Numbered from the stretch's first letter, positions 33,315-42,766 are shown. The stretch is 43,410 bases of DNA from Syntrophomonas sp. (GCA_016841245.1 JAENZN010000028.1:1-43410), one strand, 5' to 3'. Numbers and translations are program-made. Notes: generated by a model not told the origin, from the letters alone.

Positions 33315-34016
33315 CTATTCTTCAAGATACCGATCCATAATAAAGCTATTCAATTCATCTTTAGTCACTCGCCAGTCAGGTAATAATTTATCCATATAGT
33401 CCACAAAGGCCTGCGTGTGATTTTTTTCGAGCAGATGGACCAGCTCGTGGACCACAACATATTCCAGGCAATTAACTGGTTTTTTGGCCAGCTGAAGATT
33501 AATCCATATTCTTTTGTTTTTGGTATTGCACGTACCCCAGCGGGTCTTCATGTTTTTAACGCCCCAGGAGTTAGCTTTGACGCCCATAATCTGCTCCCAT
33601 TTTTCAATCAGGGTGGGGATTTTGTTTTTCAGCTCGGTGCGATACCACTCATTCATTACATTTTCCCGCTGCTGTTGAGTGCTTTTCTCACGAACGGACA
33701 ATAATAGTTTGCTGCCTTTTGTCTCAACATGGTTTGCTTTGTTGGAGTATCTTACTTCCAATCGGTATCTACGCCCCCACAGATAATGGCTTTCACCTGA
33801 AACGTATTCACGTTCCGATTGCCGCTCCTGATTTTCAAACTTTTCAACCTGTTTTTTGATCCAGGCAATCTTTGCTATAGCAAACAGCCGAATCGCCTCA
33901 TCACTGGCATTAAGGGGTGCAGAAATACGCACCTTACCCATCGGCGGAAGTACGGATAAGTGCATATTTTTTATATTCTTTTTTACTATATCAATTTCTA
34001 CATCGGAAACTATCAT
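33315..34016 (-). CDS. YgjP-like (SprT-like, DUF45) zinc metallopeptidase
   Basis: ATG 34016 starts 4 bp after the hsdR stop, with GGTGAT just upstream, and gives 233 residues; a longer in-frame start at 34082 would overlap hsdR. The zinc site is HELVH near residues 182-186 with the third ligand downstream in NHTQAF. The conserved RWGTCN and INLQLAKKPVNCLEYVVVHE mark the YgjP/WLM family. Genes of this type often directly follow hsdR in type I restriction loci; their role there is not established. Confidence 0.85.
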   Translation of the reverse strand: MIVSDVEIDIVKKNIKNMHLSVLPPMGKVRISAPLNASDEAIRLFAIAKIAWIKKQVEKFENQERQSEREYVSGESHYLWGRRYRLEVRYSNKANHVETKGSKLLLSVREKSTQQQRENVMNEWYRTELKNKIPTLIEKWEQIMGVKANSWGVKNMKTRWGTCNTKNKRIWINLQLAKKPVNCLEYVVVHELVHLLEKNHTQAFVDYMDKLLPDWRVTKDELNSFIMDRYLEE

Positions 34017-34020
34017 TTTA

Positions 34021-35648
34021 TCACCAATATTCTTTCTGTTCTTTTGCAATTTTAAATATTGTGTAAACTGCTTCATCTTCATTAACTATGGAATAGATAC
34101 CTCTTTGAATTACCTTTTCTTTTGCCTTATCACCAAGCCATTTATTAGGTTTAACCGTTTTTATTTTTCGGTCTATCTCTAACAAAATTTCTTCATCCTG
34201 AGAAAAATTGTCATACATGGCTCTCAGTGCCGCCGACTTCTTTATTTGTTCGGGATAACCTGAATACTCCTCCGGTTTTTCAACTTTCCTCGTCAGATCA
34301 ACTATTTTTTGCAGATACTTTTTATAGTCTTCCTTCAGGTTTTTACGCTCCTCAATAATCTTCATCAATAGCTCTGACATCTTCTCATAGTAACGTGGGT
34401 TTGTACCGCTTTTTTCTATAATCTTTCTGCGAACATTGTTTTCTATAGTCTCAGCAGCCGCTTCTTTGTTTTTCTTAATTCCTTCTGGCATAGCATCAAT
34501 GAAATCCACACCTCGTTCAACAATTAATTCTATCAATGACATATCATCAAATGCTGATATTTTTTCACTTTCGCTGGCACTTATATAGTTATCTATTAAA
34601 TACCGCATATCTGCTTCGTATTTTTTTAGATCTATATAGTCACTGCTGGCAAGCTTAATCTCATCTCTGACCTTTTTATAGAATACTACCTCATTCTTAA
34701 CAGCTTCAATTTGCTGGGGAGTATACTGAAGCTCATCAAGATTGTCAACCACATCAGCATATGCACGAAGCAATGAAGCAGTAAATTTATACAGGGACAG
34801 TCTCTTGGGTTCGTTTTCCTTTAGTTGATCTACATCCCCATCGTTAATCCAACAGAAATATCGAATAAATTCAAGTGTTGTGCGCGGTAAAGCTACCGGT
34901 TCACATAAAGCCCGTAAGCTCTCCAGTAATTCCTCCAAATGACTCTTGGCTTCTATAGCTCGATTTTTTAGCAGTCCGGTGACATCTTCCTTTTCAAATC
35001 CATCAAAGGCTTCACTTGTATAATCATCCACTGCCTTTTCCAGGCTCTTAAACAAATCCATATAGTCTATAATATAACCGTATTCCTTATCCTCACCGTC
35101 TATACGGTTTACCCTGCATATAGCTTGGAATAGCCCATGGTCACGCATCGATTTATCTATATAAAGATATGTAGCACTTGGTGCATCAAAGCCTGTTAAT
35201 AGCTTATCAACAACGATTAACAGCTTCATTTGTCCAGGCTCTTTCACAAATTTTTCTTTGCTTTCTTTTTCGAATGATTCTATGTCCTGCCCGTTAAGCA
35301 TTTTCTGATATACAGCATATTTGAAGCGGTTTTCTGTATCCCTTTGTTCACCGGTTGCTTCACCCTTAATCTCAGATATGTCTGCTGTGTAGGATGTTAT
35401 GATGGCACACTTCGTAAAACCACTATCAGTAAACAGCTTGTAGTATTTGCACGCCTCATAAATGCTCGCAGTAATTAAAATAGCATTTCCACGGTCATTA
35501 TTTAACCTGTCCTTCATTTCCATATCAAAAATAATATCTGTAACGATTTTGGATAGTCTAGCCTCGGAGCTGTAGACTTCTTTAAGCGTACCCCAGCGTT
35601 TTTTAAGCTTGGCCCTGGCTAGTTCTGTAAGTCCTCTGGTTTTAGTTT
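34021..35648 (-). pseudogene. hsdR: Type I restriction enzyme R subunit, C-terminal part (frameshifted)
   Basis: This frame continues HsdR after the break at about 35650. The codons read WFETKTRGLTELARAKLKKR, although the first internal ATG is only at 35523. It contains the second half of the motor: SSEARLSKIV, ILITASIYEACKYYKLF, IVVDKLLTGFDAPSATYLYI, QAICRVNRIDGEDKEYG, then the helical C-terminal domain. On its own it lacks the nuclease and Walker A. With the upstream part the protein would have about 1035 residues, the usual HsdR length. Confidence 0.8.
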
Positions 35649-37129
35649 CAAACCATAAATACTATTTTATCCTGGGCTGTAACATCCTGGGGAACATCCC
35701 TGGCTTCATATCTCAAATCCAATACGACCTTATCCGCGACCGCTTCAGGGTATTTGTAAGTATGAATATATGTACCAAAGACCTCTATACTGCTCTTAAT
35801 TTTCTGTTTCCTCATTTCTTTCCTACTTAAAAGAGGAGTACCGGTAAAACCGATAAAAATTGCATCGGGTAATATGGTCGTCATTGCTTTATGAAGTTTT
35901 CCTGACTGAGTTCTATGGCACTCATCAACAAAAATGTAGAACTCCCCTTTGGCTTTGAAGTTCGGCGGTAAACAGGCCAATAGTTTTTCGATATAACTAT
36001 CATAGGCTTTATCGTCATCCTTATGTCGTCCAAATTTGTGTACCAACGAGCACATAACTCGTGGTATTGTTGCGTTCAGTTTTTCAATTAAATCAGCACC
36101 ACTTTTGGTACGGTATATTTCATCACCCACGCCATCAGCACCGAACACCTTGTTTTCTATCTGATCATCAAGTTCCTCCCGGTCAGTTACAATGAGCACC
36201 CTGCCTTCGGGAATGTTTTCTTTAATCCACCGGGACAGCCATACCATAGTTAAGCTCTTGCCGCTGCCCTGAGTATGCCAGATAATACCACCCTCTTTAG
36301 CCTTTATCCTATGCTGAGCAGCCAGCACACCAAAATACTGATTGTGGCGGCACATCTTTTTTGTCCCGCCGTCAAATACAATAAAATTATATATAATACC
36401 AAGCAAACGCTCTTTTTGGCAAAGGCTAATTAAGTGACGGTCTATTTTGTAACCCTCATCCGTACTTAGTTCTTTTATATGCAGCGATAAGGCATCAGCA
36501 GCTTTATCATCCTCTTTCCATTCGATATACTGCTTTTCCGGTGTGTCTATAACCCCGATGCGAAGTCCCTCTGTATCGTTACCAGCCATCACCAGCTGCA
36601 TCGTTGAGAAAAAAGGTCTAATAAAATCATTGGTCTGGTTGTCTAAATTCTGCCTTATACCCTCTGAAACAGAAACAATACTTCGCTTCAGTTCAATCAC
36701 GCATACAGCAATGCCATTAATATAGAGCACAACATCAGGGCGCTTGGTGTGCTCACCTTTTACGGTTACTTCCTCGGCAATATAAAAATCATTTTTATAT
36801 GGCTTTTCCCAATCGATAAGCTTAAGCGTTTGGTGATGGACGCTAACATTTTCCTGTACAGAAACGCCATAACGGAGTAAAGAATATACATCTTTATTGG
36901 CATAATAAATGTCGGGCTTTGTGGAAGCATTAAGCAGAGTATTCACCGCCCGGCGAATAAGTTCATCAGAATATTCTTGTTTTTGCAGATATTTTCTAAG
37001 CCTTGTTGTGTCTATATTCGTATTATCCTGGTCATACAAATTGCCAATATACTTGTAACCAAGCTTGCTTTTAAAAAGCTCAATAATCCGATTTTGCGTT
37101 ACTCGTTCTCGCTGACCTACCCCGCTCAT
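35648..37129 (-). pseudogene. hsdR: Type I restriction enzyme R subunit, N-terminal part (frameshifted)
   Basis: Residues about 130-150 hold the nuclease core (RPDVVLYINGIAVCVIELKRS: D132, E146, K148). TQGSGKS at 286-292 is the Walker A loop, VDECHRTQSG the DExx motif and FTGTPLL motif III. The frame ends in KIVFMV-stop. Skipping one A just before the stop restores WFETK and the rest of HsdR, so a single-base insertion splits the gene. No slippery heptamer is seen. ATG 37129 overlaps the stop of a duplicated hsdS tail (TAATG). Restriction is probably off unless this is a sequencing error or phase variation. Confidence 0.85.
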
Positions 37130-37185
37130 TACCTAACCTCCTCCACTAATCTGATTCTGCCCGTTAGAAGTTCCTGCATCATGCC
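37092..37185 (-). repeat. hsdS-end/hsdR-start junction, copy B
   Basis: Codons at 37185-37129 read GMMQELLTGRIRLVEEVR-stop, an orphan copy of the last residues of HsdS, joined to the true hsdR start (MSGVGQRERVTQNRII). It matches 37536-37615 in order and orientation. Confidence 0.8.
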
Positions 37186-37478
37186 TAAAGTTCCCCGAAA
37201 TGATACCATTCATCTTCAGTTAACTCTCTAAGATAAGTACCAATTTCGTCTATCTGTTCATTGTCCAATGCCCATTGAATGTGTTCTTTAAAACGCATTT
37301 GCTTTTCGATTGGCATAGTAACATCCCATGCAGCTAAAATCAAAGGAAGCGGTGGCAGCCAACCGCCGGATGGCTGTTGCCTTTTGTTTTTCAGCAAATT
37401 ATATAGCTTTTGGCATTCCTTTGGTATTAGTCTCTTATTTGCGGTACAGTATTCCCACAGGCTGTCAAAGCTTTCCAT
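37185..37478 (-). CDS. Unknown small protein inside the type I locus
   Basis: Either ATG 37478 (97 residues, MESFDSLWEYCTANKRLIPK) or ATG 37499 (104 residues) may be used; a weak AAAGGGA lies 12 bases before the first. The C-terminal half, with LPPLPLILAAWDVTMPIEKQ and ELTEDEWYHFGEL, reads like a small conserved family found in Clostridia, but I cannot name it. It is helical, with no catalytic motif. It sits between hsdS and hsdR, bracketed by duplicated hsdS/hsdR junctions, so it probably entered with a rearrangement. Confidence 0.6.
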   Translation of the reverse strand: MESFDSLWEYCTANKRLIPKECQKLYNLLKNKRQQPSGGWLPPLPLILAAWDVTMPIEKQMRFKEHIQWALDNEQIDEIGTYLRELTEDEWYHFGEL

Positions 37479-37518
37479 CGTTTCACATCCCTTTAGCATC
37501 AGTATTATTGCGCCAATA

Positions 37519-37615
37519 TCATTTAATAATGCGATATTGTGTTACTCGTTCTCTTTGGTCAACTCTGTTCATTCCATTGCCTTCTCAACCAATCTGATTC
37601 TGCCGGTTAGGAGCT
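37519..37615 (-). repeat. hsdS-end/hsdR-start junction, copy A
   Basis: The intact hsdS ends at 37569. Overlapping it (ATGA), ATG 37572 starts MNRVDQRERVTQYRIIK-stop, a 17-codon copy of the start of HsdR that ends at 37519. This is what remains of an hsdR 5' end. Confidence 0.8.
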
Positions 37616-38798
37616 CCTGCATCATACCTTGTTTTATGGCTTTGTATTTGCTTAGTTTAGTTTCCATACCAGCAATTTCGGCATCCATGTCTGAGAAGAT
37701 AGTTGCGATGCGGTGTTGCTCAGATAATGCTGGTAAATTAATAATAATACTTGCAAGATTACTTGAACTTATATGTACAACTGCATCTCCTTGCCCTTTA
37801 CTTGCTTTTTGCTTAACAATTTTCGGAGTGTTTAAGTAATAGCCCAAAAATAATGAGTCTACATTCTGCGGTGATAATATAATGATATCTCCACCCACAT
37901 AGGCTTCTTCATTTTTCGTAAAGGCCACACATTTTCCGATTTCTTCCTTCGTTTCACCTGATCCTGCAAATAGAATATCCCCCATCTTTATTCTCTTTGA
38001 GGTCTTAGCAACTTCCCTAGAAATGAATGAATAGTATTTATTAATGAAATCGTTATGCCTAGTGTATATTTCACCATATCTAATGCACGGTAGATTGCCG
38101 CTTTGAGATTGTTCTCTGGTAATTCCAATCCCCTTTGAAAAACAACCAACCTCCCCTAACTTCTTGCATGCCCAGTCTTCTTTTGGGTTAAGCAGCTCCT
38201 GCATTGCTCCTTGCTTTATGTTTTTCTTTTTATCAATCAACTTTGTAAGTGAGCTAATAAGCCCGTCAATGTCGGATATGGCCGTGGATATCGCTTGTTG
38301 CTCAGTTTTAGATTTTGGTAATGGAATATAAAATGAATTCAAGTTGTGATTCGTTATTTGATTAATTGTAGCCCCCAGATTATTTTTGATTTGATTCTTA
38401 ACTATGTTTGATTGAAAACAATTAAATAAGTATCTACCGTATTCACTTCTGAAAACTGACATAAATGCACCAAATGTTTGACCTGCTGTTTTTTTATCAA
38501 TTATTGCACATTTACCAATTAAATTTCGGCTTCCGTTTCTAACACAAACTAAAATATCATTTTCTTGAACTATCAATTTTTCGTTTATTTGCATATCAAC
38601 ATAAACATTATCAGTAAAAACCAATTTATTGTCATCAATATTAGAAGAACGGAGTACCAGCTTACCGTAGCTTTTAACATCTGAGGGCTTATATGTTAGT
38701 CCAATTATGCTATCCCCAACATCTTCCAGAAGCAAGCATTCCCACTCCTCCGGAATAACCCCAATCTCAGTCTTCTTATACCCCTCTCTTACTTCCAT
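37569..38798 (-). CDS. hsdS: Type I restriction-modification specificity subunit
   Basis: The 409-residue protein has two target-recognition domains. The first (about 1-170) ends with NSFYIPLPKSKTEQQAISTA; the conserved spacer helix contains KKKNIKQGAMQELLNPKEDW. The second (about 212-370) ends with IINLPALSEQHRIATIFSDM and the C-terminal helix KYKAIKQGMMQELLTGRIRL. The two halves set the bipartite DNA target and bind HsdM. It overlaps hsdM by about 10 bp. The last 18 codons are duplicated beside hsdR. Confidence 0.93.
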   Translation of the reverse strand: MEVREGYKKTEIGVIPEEWECLLLEDVGDSIIGLTYKPSDVKSYGKLVLRSSNIDDNKLVFTDNVYVDMQINEKLIVQENDILVCVRNGSRNLIGKCAIIDKKTAGQTFGAFMSVFRSEYGRYLFNCFQSNIVKNQIKNNLGATINQITNHNLNSFYIPLPKSKTEQQAISTAISDIDGLISSLTKLIDKKKNIKQGAMQELLNPKEDWACKKLGEVGCFSKGIGITREQSQSGNLPCIRYGEIYTRHNDFINKYYSFISREVAKTSKRIKMGDILFAGSGETKEEIGKCVAFTKNEEAYVGGDIIILSPQNVDSLFLGYYLNTPKIVKQKASKGQGDAVVHISSSNLASIIINLPALSEQHRIATIFSDMDAEIAGMETKLSKYKAIKQGMMQELLTGRIRLVEKAME

Positions 38799-41218
38799 GA
38801 AAAGCCCATCCTTTCCAGATGACCTTTTACCTTGTTTTCGAAATCTGCCACTTCTTCCTCAATATCTGGCAGGGTTTGCTCATACCGCTCGACCAGTTCG
38901 GTAATTCGGTTAGTCAGGCGGTTAGAAATGGCTGAATAGATATCATTTATAGAAGTGAAAATTGAATTACACCATTTCTTCTCTACCACGAGCTCTTTGA
39001 TCTCTTCAATACTTAGATCGCCATACTTGGCAAAAACCAACTTATCCAGCACAGCAACCTCATTTTTAATAGCGGTGTTTGCTGCGGCTTCGCTCGTCAT
39101 CAGCTTTTCGTATTGTTTTAATATCTTCATTTCATCTGCAGACTCTTTATCTTTTTTGATGTCTTTTATGCGGTTTTTCAGCTCGCCCTTGGTTATGTTC
39201 CCTTTATCGTTTATGACTTCAGCAAGTAAACCTTCTTCCCCGCTGTGTTCCTCTTTCAGTTCGTCCATCCGGCGAATCAGTTCATCCCGCTCATTTTGCA
39301 GGCGGTTAATCTCTTCCTGCTTTTCGGGAAAGAATTCATCAATAATCACCTTTTTAGGAATAATTCTACCCTCAAAGGATTTCATCTTGCCTGTTATCGT
39401 GCCATCTTTTTTCTTAACCATTTCGCGCTCTATGTCATTGCCTGCTTCCCAGCCATCAAAAGCAATGGCATAAACATCATCCTGCATGGTTTCTTCCCAG
39501 TATGACATCAAGCACTGATATACATCATATTTATCTATTAGAGAAATATCATTGAACTGCCCCAGAAAAGCAGTTGATAGCTCATCTATAAAGGTTTTAG
39601 GATTATCGCCTATTTTTATTTCATTTAATTTTACCCAGTTGCTTTTTTTCCAGATCTGAAAAGCTTTGCTAATTTTTTCAGCATATTTTATAAATTCGTC
39701 ATTGCCGTAAATGTTATTGCGAATATCTTCTTTAGCTATTTTCAGTTTTATATAACCATCCCGATCTAAGCTGTCAAATAACTCCGCCTGCAGGGTTGGA
39801 AATGCCCTCCAGTAAGCCGCCAGTTCATCAATATCATGCTGAGGCAAACCGCCTAATAAATGAGATGATATGTCCTGCAAATCCTCCGCTTCACTTCCGT
39901 CAATATAGCGAGGAATATTCAAGTTGTACTCATTACTCTCAATCTCGCTATATGGGATCATTCGCGAAAATTTAGAGATTTCTATAAAGTTAGTAAAACA
40001 ATCTACTATTTTTCGAATATCCTGCTCGCGAAGCCGGTTCTTATTTCCATCTTTGACAAAGCCATGACTGGCATCTATCATAAATAAGCCTTTTCTTGCG
40101 GTGGCATTTTCTTTATCAACCACAATAATACAGGCAGGTATACCAGTTCCAAAAAACAGGTTGGCAGGCAGGCCAATAATACCTTTGATTATTTTTTTCT
40201 TGATTATTTCTTTTCTGATTGTGGCCTCTGAGTTTCCGCGAAACAGTACCCCATGCGGCAGAATGATTGCACCCTTGCCTTTTTCTGGCTTCAGAGAATA
40301 AATAAGGTGCAAAAGCCAGGCGAAGTCACCATTTTTTGCTGGTGGCACTGCATTATATCCGGCAAAGCGTTCATCACTAGTCGGGTCAATTCCATTACTC
40401 CATGACTTGTAGGAAAATGGGGGATTGGCAACTGCAAAGTCAAATCTATCCAGACTATCACCAGTTTTAAACTTAGGTGACGAAAGTGTGTTGGCATTGG
40501 CTACTGTACCAGTTGACTTGTTATGCAAAACCAGGTTCATTTTTGCCAGACCTGCAGTTGTTGGGTCAAATTCTTGCCCATAAATAGTAATGTCATTAGG
40601 AGCTTCATCAGATGCACGAATAAGCAACGAGCCAGAGCCACAGGCAGGATCATATATAGTTTGAGATGCAACCGTTGCACCGCTTATTCCAATTACCTTG
40701 GCCATTATCCGGGAAACCTCTGCCGGTGTATAAAACTGTCCTTTACTCTTGCCGCTTTCACTGGCGAAGTTCTTCATTAAGTATTCATAAGCATCACCAA
40801 TAATGTCATCGCCACCAGCCCGATTTTTACGAAAATCCAGGGCTTCATTCTGAAATATTGCAACTAAATTAGTTAACTTAGTTACCTTTTCCTTACCGCT
40901 GCCAAGTTTACCATCATCATCAAAATCAGCAATATCAATAATCCCATGAAGATCATTTTTATCAGCAAGTTTTCTGATTATTTTATTCATTTTATCGCCA
41001 ATGTCACTCTTTCCCTTGGCGTCGATCATATCGAGGAAGCTGCCACCCTCAGGTATCTCTATCTCCGCATAACGGTCCCCCATAAATCTGTCCGTAACAT
41101 ATTTAACGAATAATAATGTTAACACGTAATCCTTATATAGCGAGGCATCCATTCCACCCCGTAGCTCATCACAACTGCTCCATAAAGAACTATAAAGCTC
41201 ACTCTTCTTTACTGCCAC
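38789..41218 (-). CDS. hsdM: Type I restriction-modification methyltransferase subunit, long form
   Basis: The 809-residue protein starts at GTG 41218 after AGGAG. An N-terminal HsdM helical domain precedes KGQFYTPAEVSRIMAKV at about 159-175, the SAM loop DPACGSG at 190-196 and catalytic NPPF at 265-268. This makes N6-methyladenine. About 300 extra C-terminal residues form a charged helical/coiled-coil region (EINRLQNERDELIRRMDELK, TNRITELVERYEQTLPDIEE). Long HsdM forms are known; the extension may brace the complex. All methylase motifs are intact, so modification can continue even if HsdR is dead. Confidence 0.93.
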   Translation of the reverse strand: MAVKKSELYSSLWSSCDELRGGMDASLYKDYVLTLLFVKYVTDRFMGDRYAEIEIPEGGSFLDMIDAKGKSDIGDKMNKIIRKLADKNDLHGIIDIADFDDDGKLGSGKEKVTKLTNLVAIFQNEALDFRKNRAGGDDIIGDAYEYLMKNFASESGKSKGQFYTPAEVSRIMAKVIGISGATVASQTIYDPACGSGSLLIRASDEAPNDITIYGQEFDPTTAGLAKMNLVLHNKSTGTVANANTLSSPKFKTGDSLDRFDFAVANPPFSYKSWSNGIDPTSDERFAGYNAVPPAKNGDFAWLLHLIYSLKPEKGKGAIILPHGVLFRGNSEATIRKEIIKKKIIKGIIGLPANLFFGTGIPACIIVVDKENATARKGLFMIDASHGFVKDGNKNRLREQDIRKIVDCFTNFIEISKFSRMIPYSEIESNEYNLNIPRYIDGSEAEDLQDISSHLLGGLPQHDIDELAAYWRAFPTLQAELFDSLDRDGYIKLKIAKEDIRNNIYGNDEFIKYAEKISKAFQIWKKSNWVKLNEIKIGDNPKTFIDELSTAFLGQFNDISLIDKYDVYQCLMSYWEETMQDDVYAIAFDGWEAGNDIEREMVKKKDGTITGKMKSFEGRIIPKKVIIDEFFPEKQEEINRLQNERDELIRRMDELKEEHSGEEGLLAEVINDKGNITKGELKNRIKDIKKDKESADEMKILKQYEKLMTSEAAANTAIKNEVAVLDKLVFAKYGDLSIEEIKELVVEKKWCNSIFTSINDIYSAISNRLTNRITELVERYEQTLPDIEEEVADFENKVKGHLERMGFSWK

Positions 41219-41464
41219 TTCAAAACACTCCTAGATATATTTTTAGAACAAATAAATATTGATTAAGTAATAGCTATGCTTATTTATACGATATCGTTAG
41301 CTTCCTAAATACTTCCATGCACTTCTACAAAAATCCTTTCTATTCCGCGTATTGGTTCTGTTTTCGCGTAAAGGTGAACCCCCGGATGGCAAATTTTCTT
41401 GCCTTCCCTCTGTGGACTATAATCAGTTTTTTGATATTGATGTTTTGTATCCCCTCATCTAAAA

Positions 41465-41490
41465 GAGCACCTACCTCTAAGTAGATGCTC
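41465..41490 (-). terminator. Terminator after the truncated gene at 41525
   Basis: On the minus strand GAGCATCTAC pairs with GTAGGTGCTC (one T-G pair) around TTAGAG, followed by TTTT. Confidence 0.7.
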
Positions 41491-41524
41491 TTTGTTCTCA
41501 TGACACAATTCCCCGCGCTTTCCT

Positions 41525-41732
41525 TCATTCGGCTAAAAATCCTTGCATCCATAATATGCCTCTTAAAGGCTCGCCAATAGAGATTCCATATTTTAGTATC
41601 TTATCGCTTACATACAATACTCCTTCTATATCTGGATCATGCATGAAGGTTGCTTTAATCTTATAAATATTAACATCATCTATCTTAAAACTTGTTATAT
41701 CATTAATTGGAAATTGAAACTCATGGGTTTAT
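41525..41732 (-). pseudogene. C-terminal remnant of an unknown gene
   Basis: About 65 codons without a start encode FQFPINDITSFKIDDVNIYK and end in KYGISIGEPLRGILWMQGFL. It reads as a compact beta-rich domain of a real protein whose 5' part is gone; I do not recognise the family. A good terminator follows 35 bp later. Confidence 0.5.
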
Positions 41733-41746
41733 AAATGCTGAAAAAT

Positions 41747-41776
41747 AGCCAACAAAAAGAAGTCCCTCTGTTGGCT
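41747..41776 (-). terminator. Terminator of the MNT/HEPN operon
   Basis: AGCCAACA and TGTTGGCT pair across a 14-nt loop and are followed on the minus strand by ATTTTTC, directly after the stop at 41777. Confidence 0.75.
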
Positions 41777-42091
41777 TTATAATTCTATTCCTGTTCTTAA
41801 TATCTCATCAACAATTCCTAATCTCTCACTATATTCATCAGGAGTGAAAGCCAGAGGTTCAATATCCAGGTCATAATCCATAGCATGTCCGAGTAGAAAT
41901 GCTATGCTGTCCACTCTCCTCATACCCTGGAAATAATTTGAGAATATAGCCAAATCTATATCACTTCCGTTATCGAAAGTGCCACTGGCATAAGAACCAA
42001 ATAATATAGCCTTATCCACGGAAATCTCTTGTCTAATTTTCTCTACATACTTTTCAATTCCGGAGCGAACTGCTTCAGGGATATTAGCCAT
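41777..42091 (-). CDS. MNT-type nucleotidyltransferase (MntA-like antitoxin)
   Basis: The 104-residue protein has the minimal nucleotidyltransferase motif GSYASGTFDNGSDIDLAIF near residues 32-50 (GS then DxD) and a partner acidic residue in DLDIEPLAF. MntA proteins modify HEPN toxins by adding AMP; others have unknown targets. GAGGAGGTG precedes its ATG by a good distance inside the end of the HEPN gene, which it overlaps by 49 bp, so the pair is co-expressed. Confidence 0.85.
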   Translation of the reverse strand: MANIPEAVRSGIEKYVEKIRQEISVDKAILFGSYASGTFDNGSDIDLAIFSNYFQGMRRVDSIAFLLGHAMDYDLDIEPLAFTPDEYSERLGIVDEILRTGIEL

Positions 42092-42495
42092 ATGAACACC
42101 TCCTCTGTCAAAGTCAGTACATCCATAGCTTCTTGCTGATCCACCGCTTGAGAAAGTTTTTCTTTGTAAGAAGGATATCGTTCCGCAATATAGTATGCTA
42201 GCAATTTTACGAAAAAAGCATTATATTTATCTAATTTCCGAATAAATTCCTCAGTATCTTTAGATTCTCCGTCTATGGCCTCTACGATCTGTTTAAAGAC
42301 CTGTGCTATATTGTGCGTTCGGGGAGGTTCTTGATCGCAAAACATAACAAATAACCCTTTAACCAGCTTCTCAATCGATTGTTGACACATAAATACTACA
42401 TAAAGATAACGTTTTGAAGCCAGCATTGCTCCGGCTGTTTCCAGATCATATGTGGCTATATCTTCCCAGTAGGAGTATTTCTGATTCCTATCCAT
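42043..42495 (-). CDS. HEPN-domain protein
   Basis: ATG 42495 (MDRNQKYSYWEDIATYDLET) lies nine bases after GGAGG and is preferred to the TTG at 42504. The 150-residue helical protein shows the HEPN pattern YWEDIATYDLETAGAMLASK, FMCQQSIEKLVKGLF, RTHNIAQVF and YIAERYPSY. The RX4-6H ribonuclease motif of HEPN toxins is not seen (RYPSYKEK has no histidine). The pair may therefore be the non-toxic HEPN/MNT type, or a disarmed module. Confidence 0.82.
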   Translation of the reverse strand: MDRNQKYSYWEDIATYDLETAGAMLASKRYLYVVFMCQQSIEKLVKGLFVMFCDQEPPRTHNIAQVFKQIVEAIDGESKDTEEFIRKLDKYNAFFVKLLAYYIAERYPSYKEKLSQAVDQQEAMDVLTLTEEVFIWLISLKQFAPELKSM

Positions 42496-42504
42496 AATGA
42501 TCAA

Positions 42505-42621
42505 CCTCCAGCATCACCATATATTATTATTATACCAATACAAGCTGTAAGGTGTTGGAGAACATTGTCGGCCAGAAATACTGGCCATCTTTAAGGTTAT
42601 ACCCCAATAATCTACTACTCA
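42505..42621. other. Gap with a small hairpin
   Basis: GGCCAG and CTGGCC near 42571-42587 form a 6-bp stem. A TATAAT-like string near 42532-42537 could serve the HEPN gene. No coding sequence is seen. Confidence 0.35.
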
Positions 42622-42738
42622 TTACTTGCCAAATTTTACAGCGTGCTGCATCTTAATCTTTGTAATATCCTCTTTACTGCTGATCTTCCCCTCTAAATAC
42701 TGTTTCCCGATGGCCTGTGCCTTTGCACTAGGTTTCAT
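42622..42738 (-). CDS. Possible 38-residue ORF
   Basis: ATG 42738 opens MKPSAKAQAIGKQYLEGKIS and ends at 42622. The peptide is basic and looks like a real protein N-terminus, but has no clear ribosome binding site. It starts 28 bp after the 22-residue peptide gene. It could be a small protein or the start of a truncated gene; no family is assigned. Confidence 0.35.
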   Translation of the reverse strand: MKPSAKAQAIGKQYLEGKISSKEDITKIKMQHAVKFGK

Positions 42739-42766
42739 ATCTTTTTATCGTTTAATCAGATAACCA

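Noticed and set aside
35640-35665. Programmed frameshift in hsdR
   Set aside because: No slippery heptamer, stimulatory hairpin or internal Shine-Dalgarno is visible at the break; a simple indel is more likely.
41340-41552. Minus-strand reading of 70 codons
   Set aside because: It contains the intrinsic terminator at 41465-41490 and overlaps the truncated gene in another frame; no ribosome binding site.
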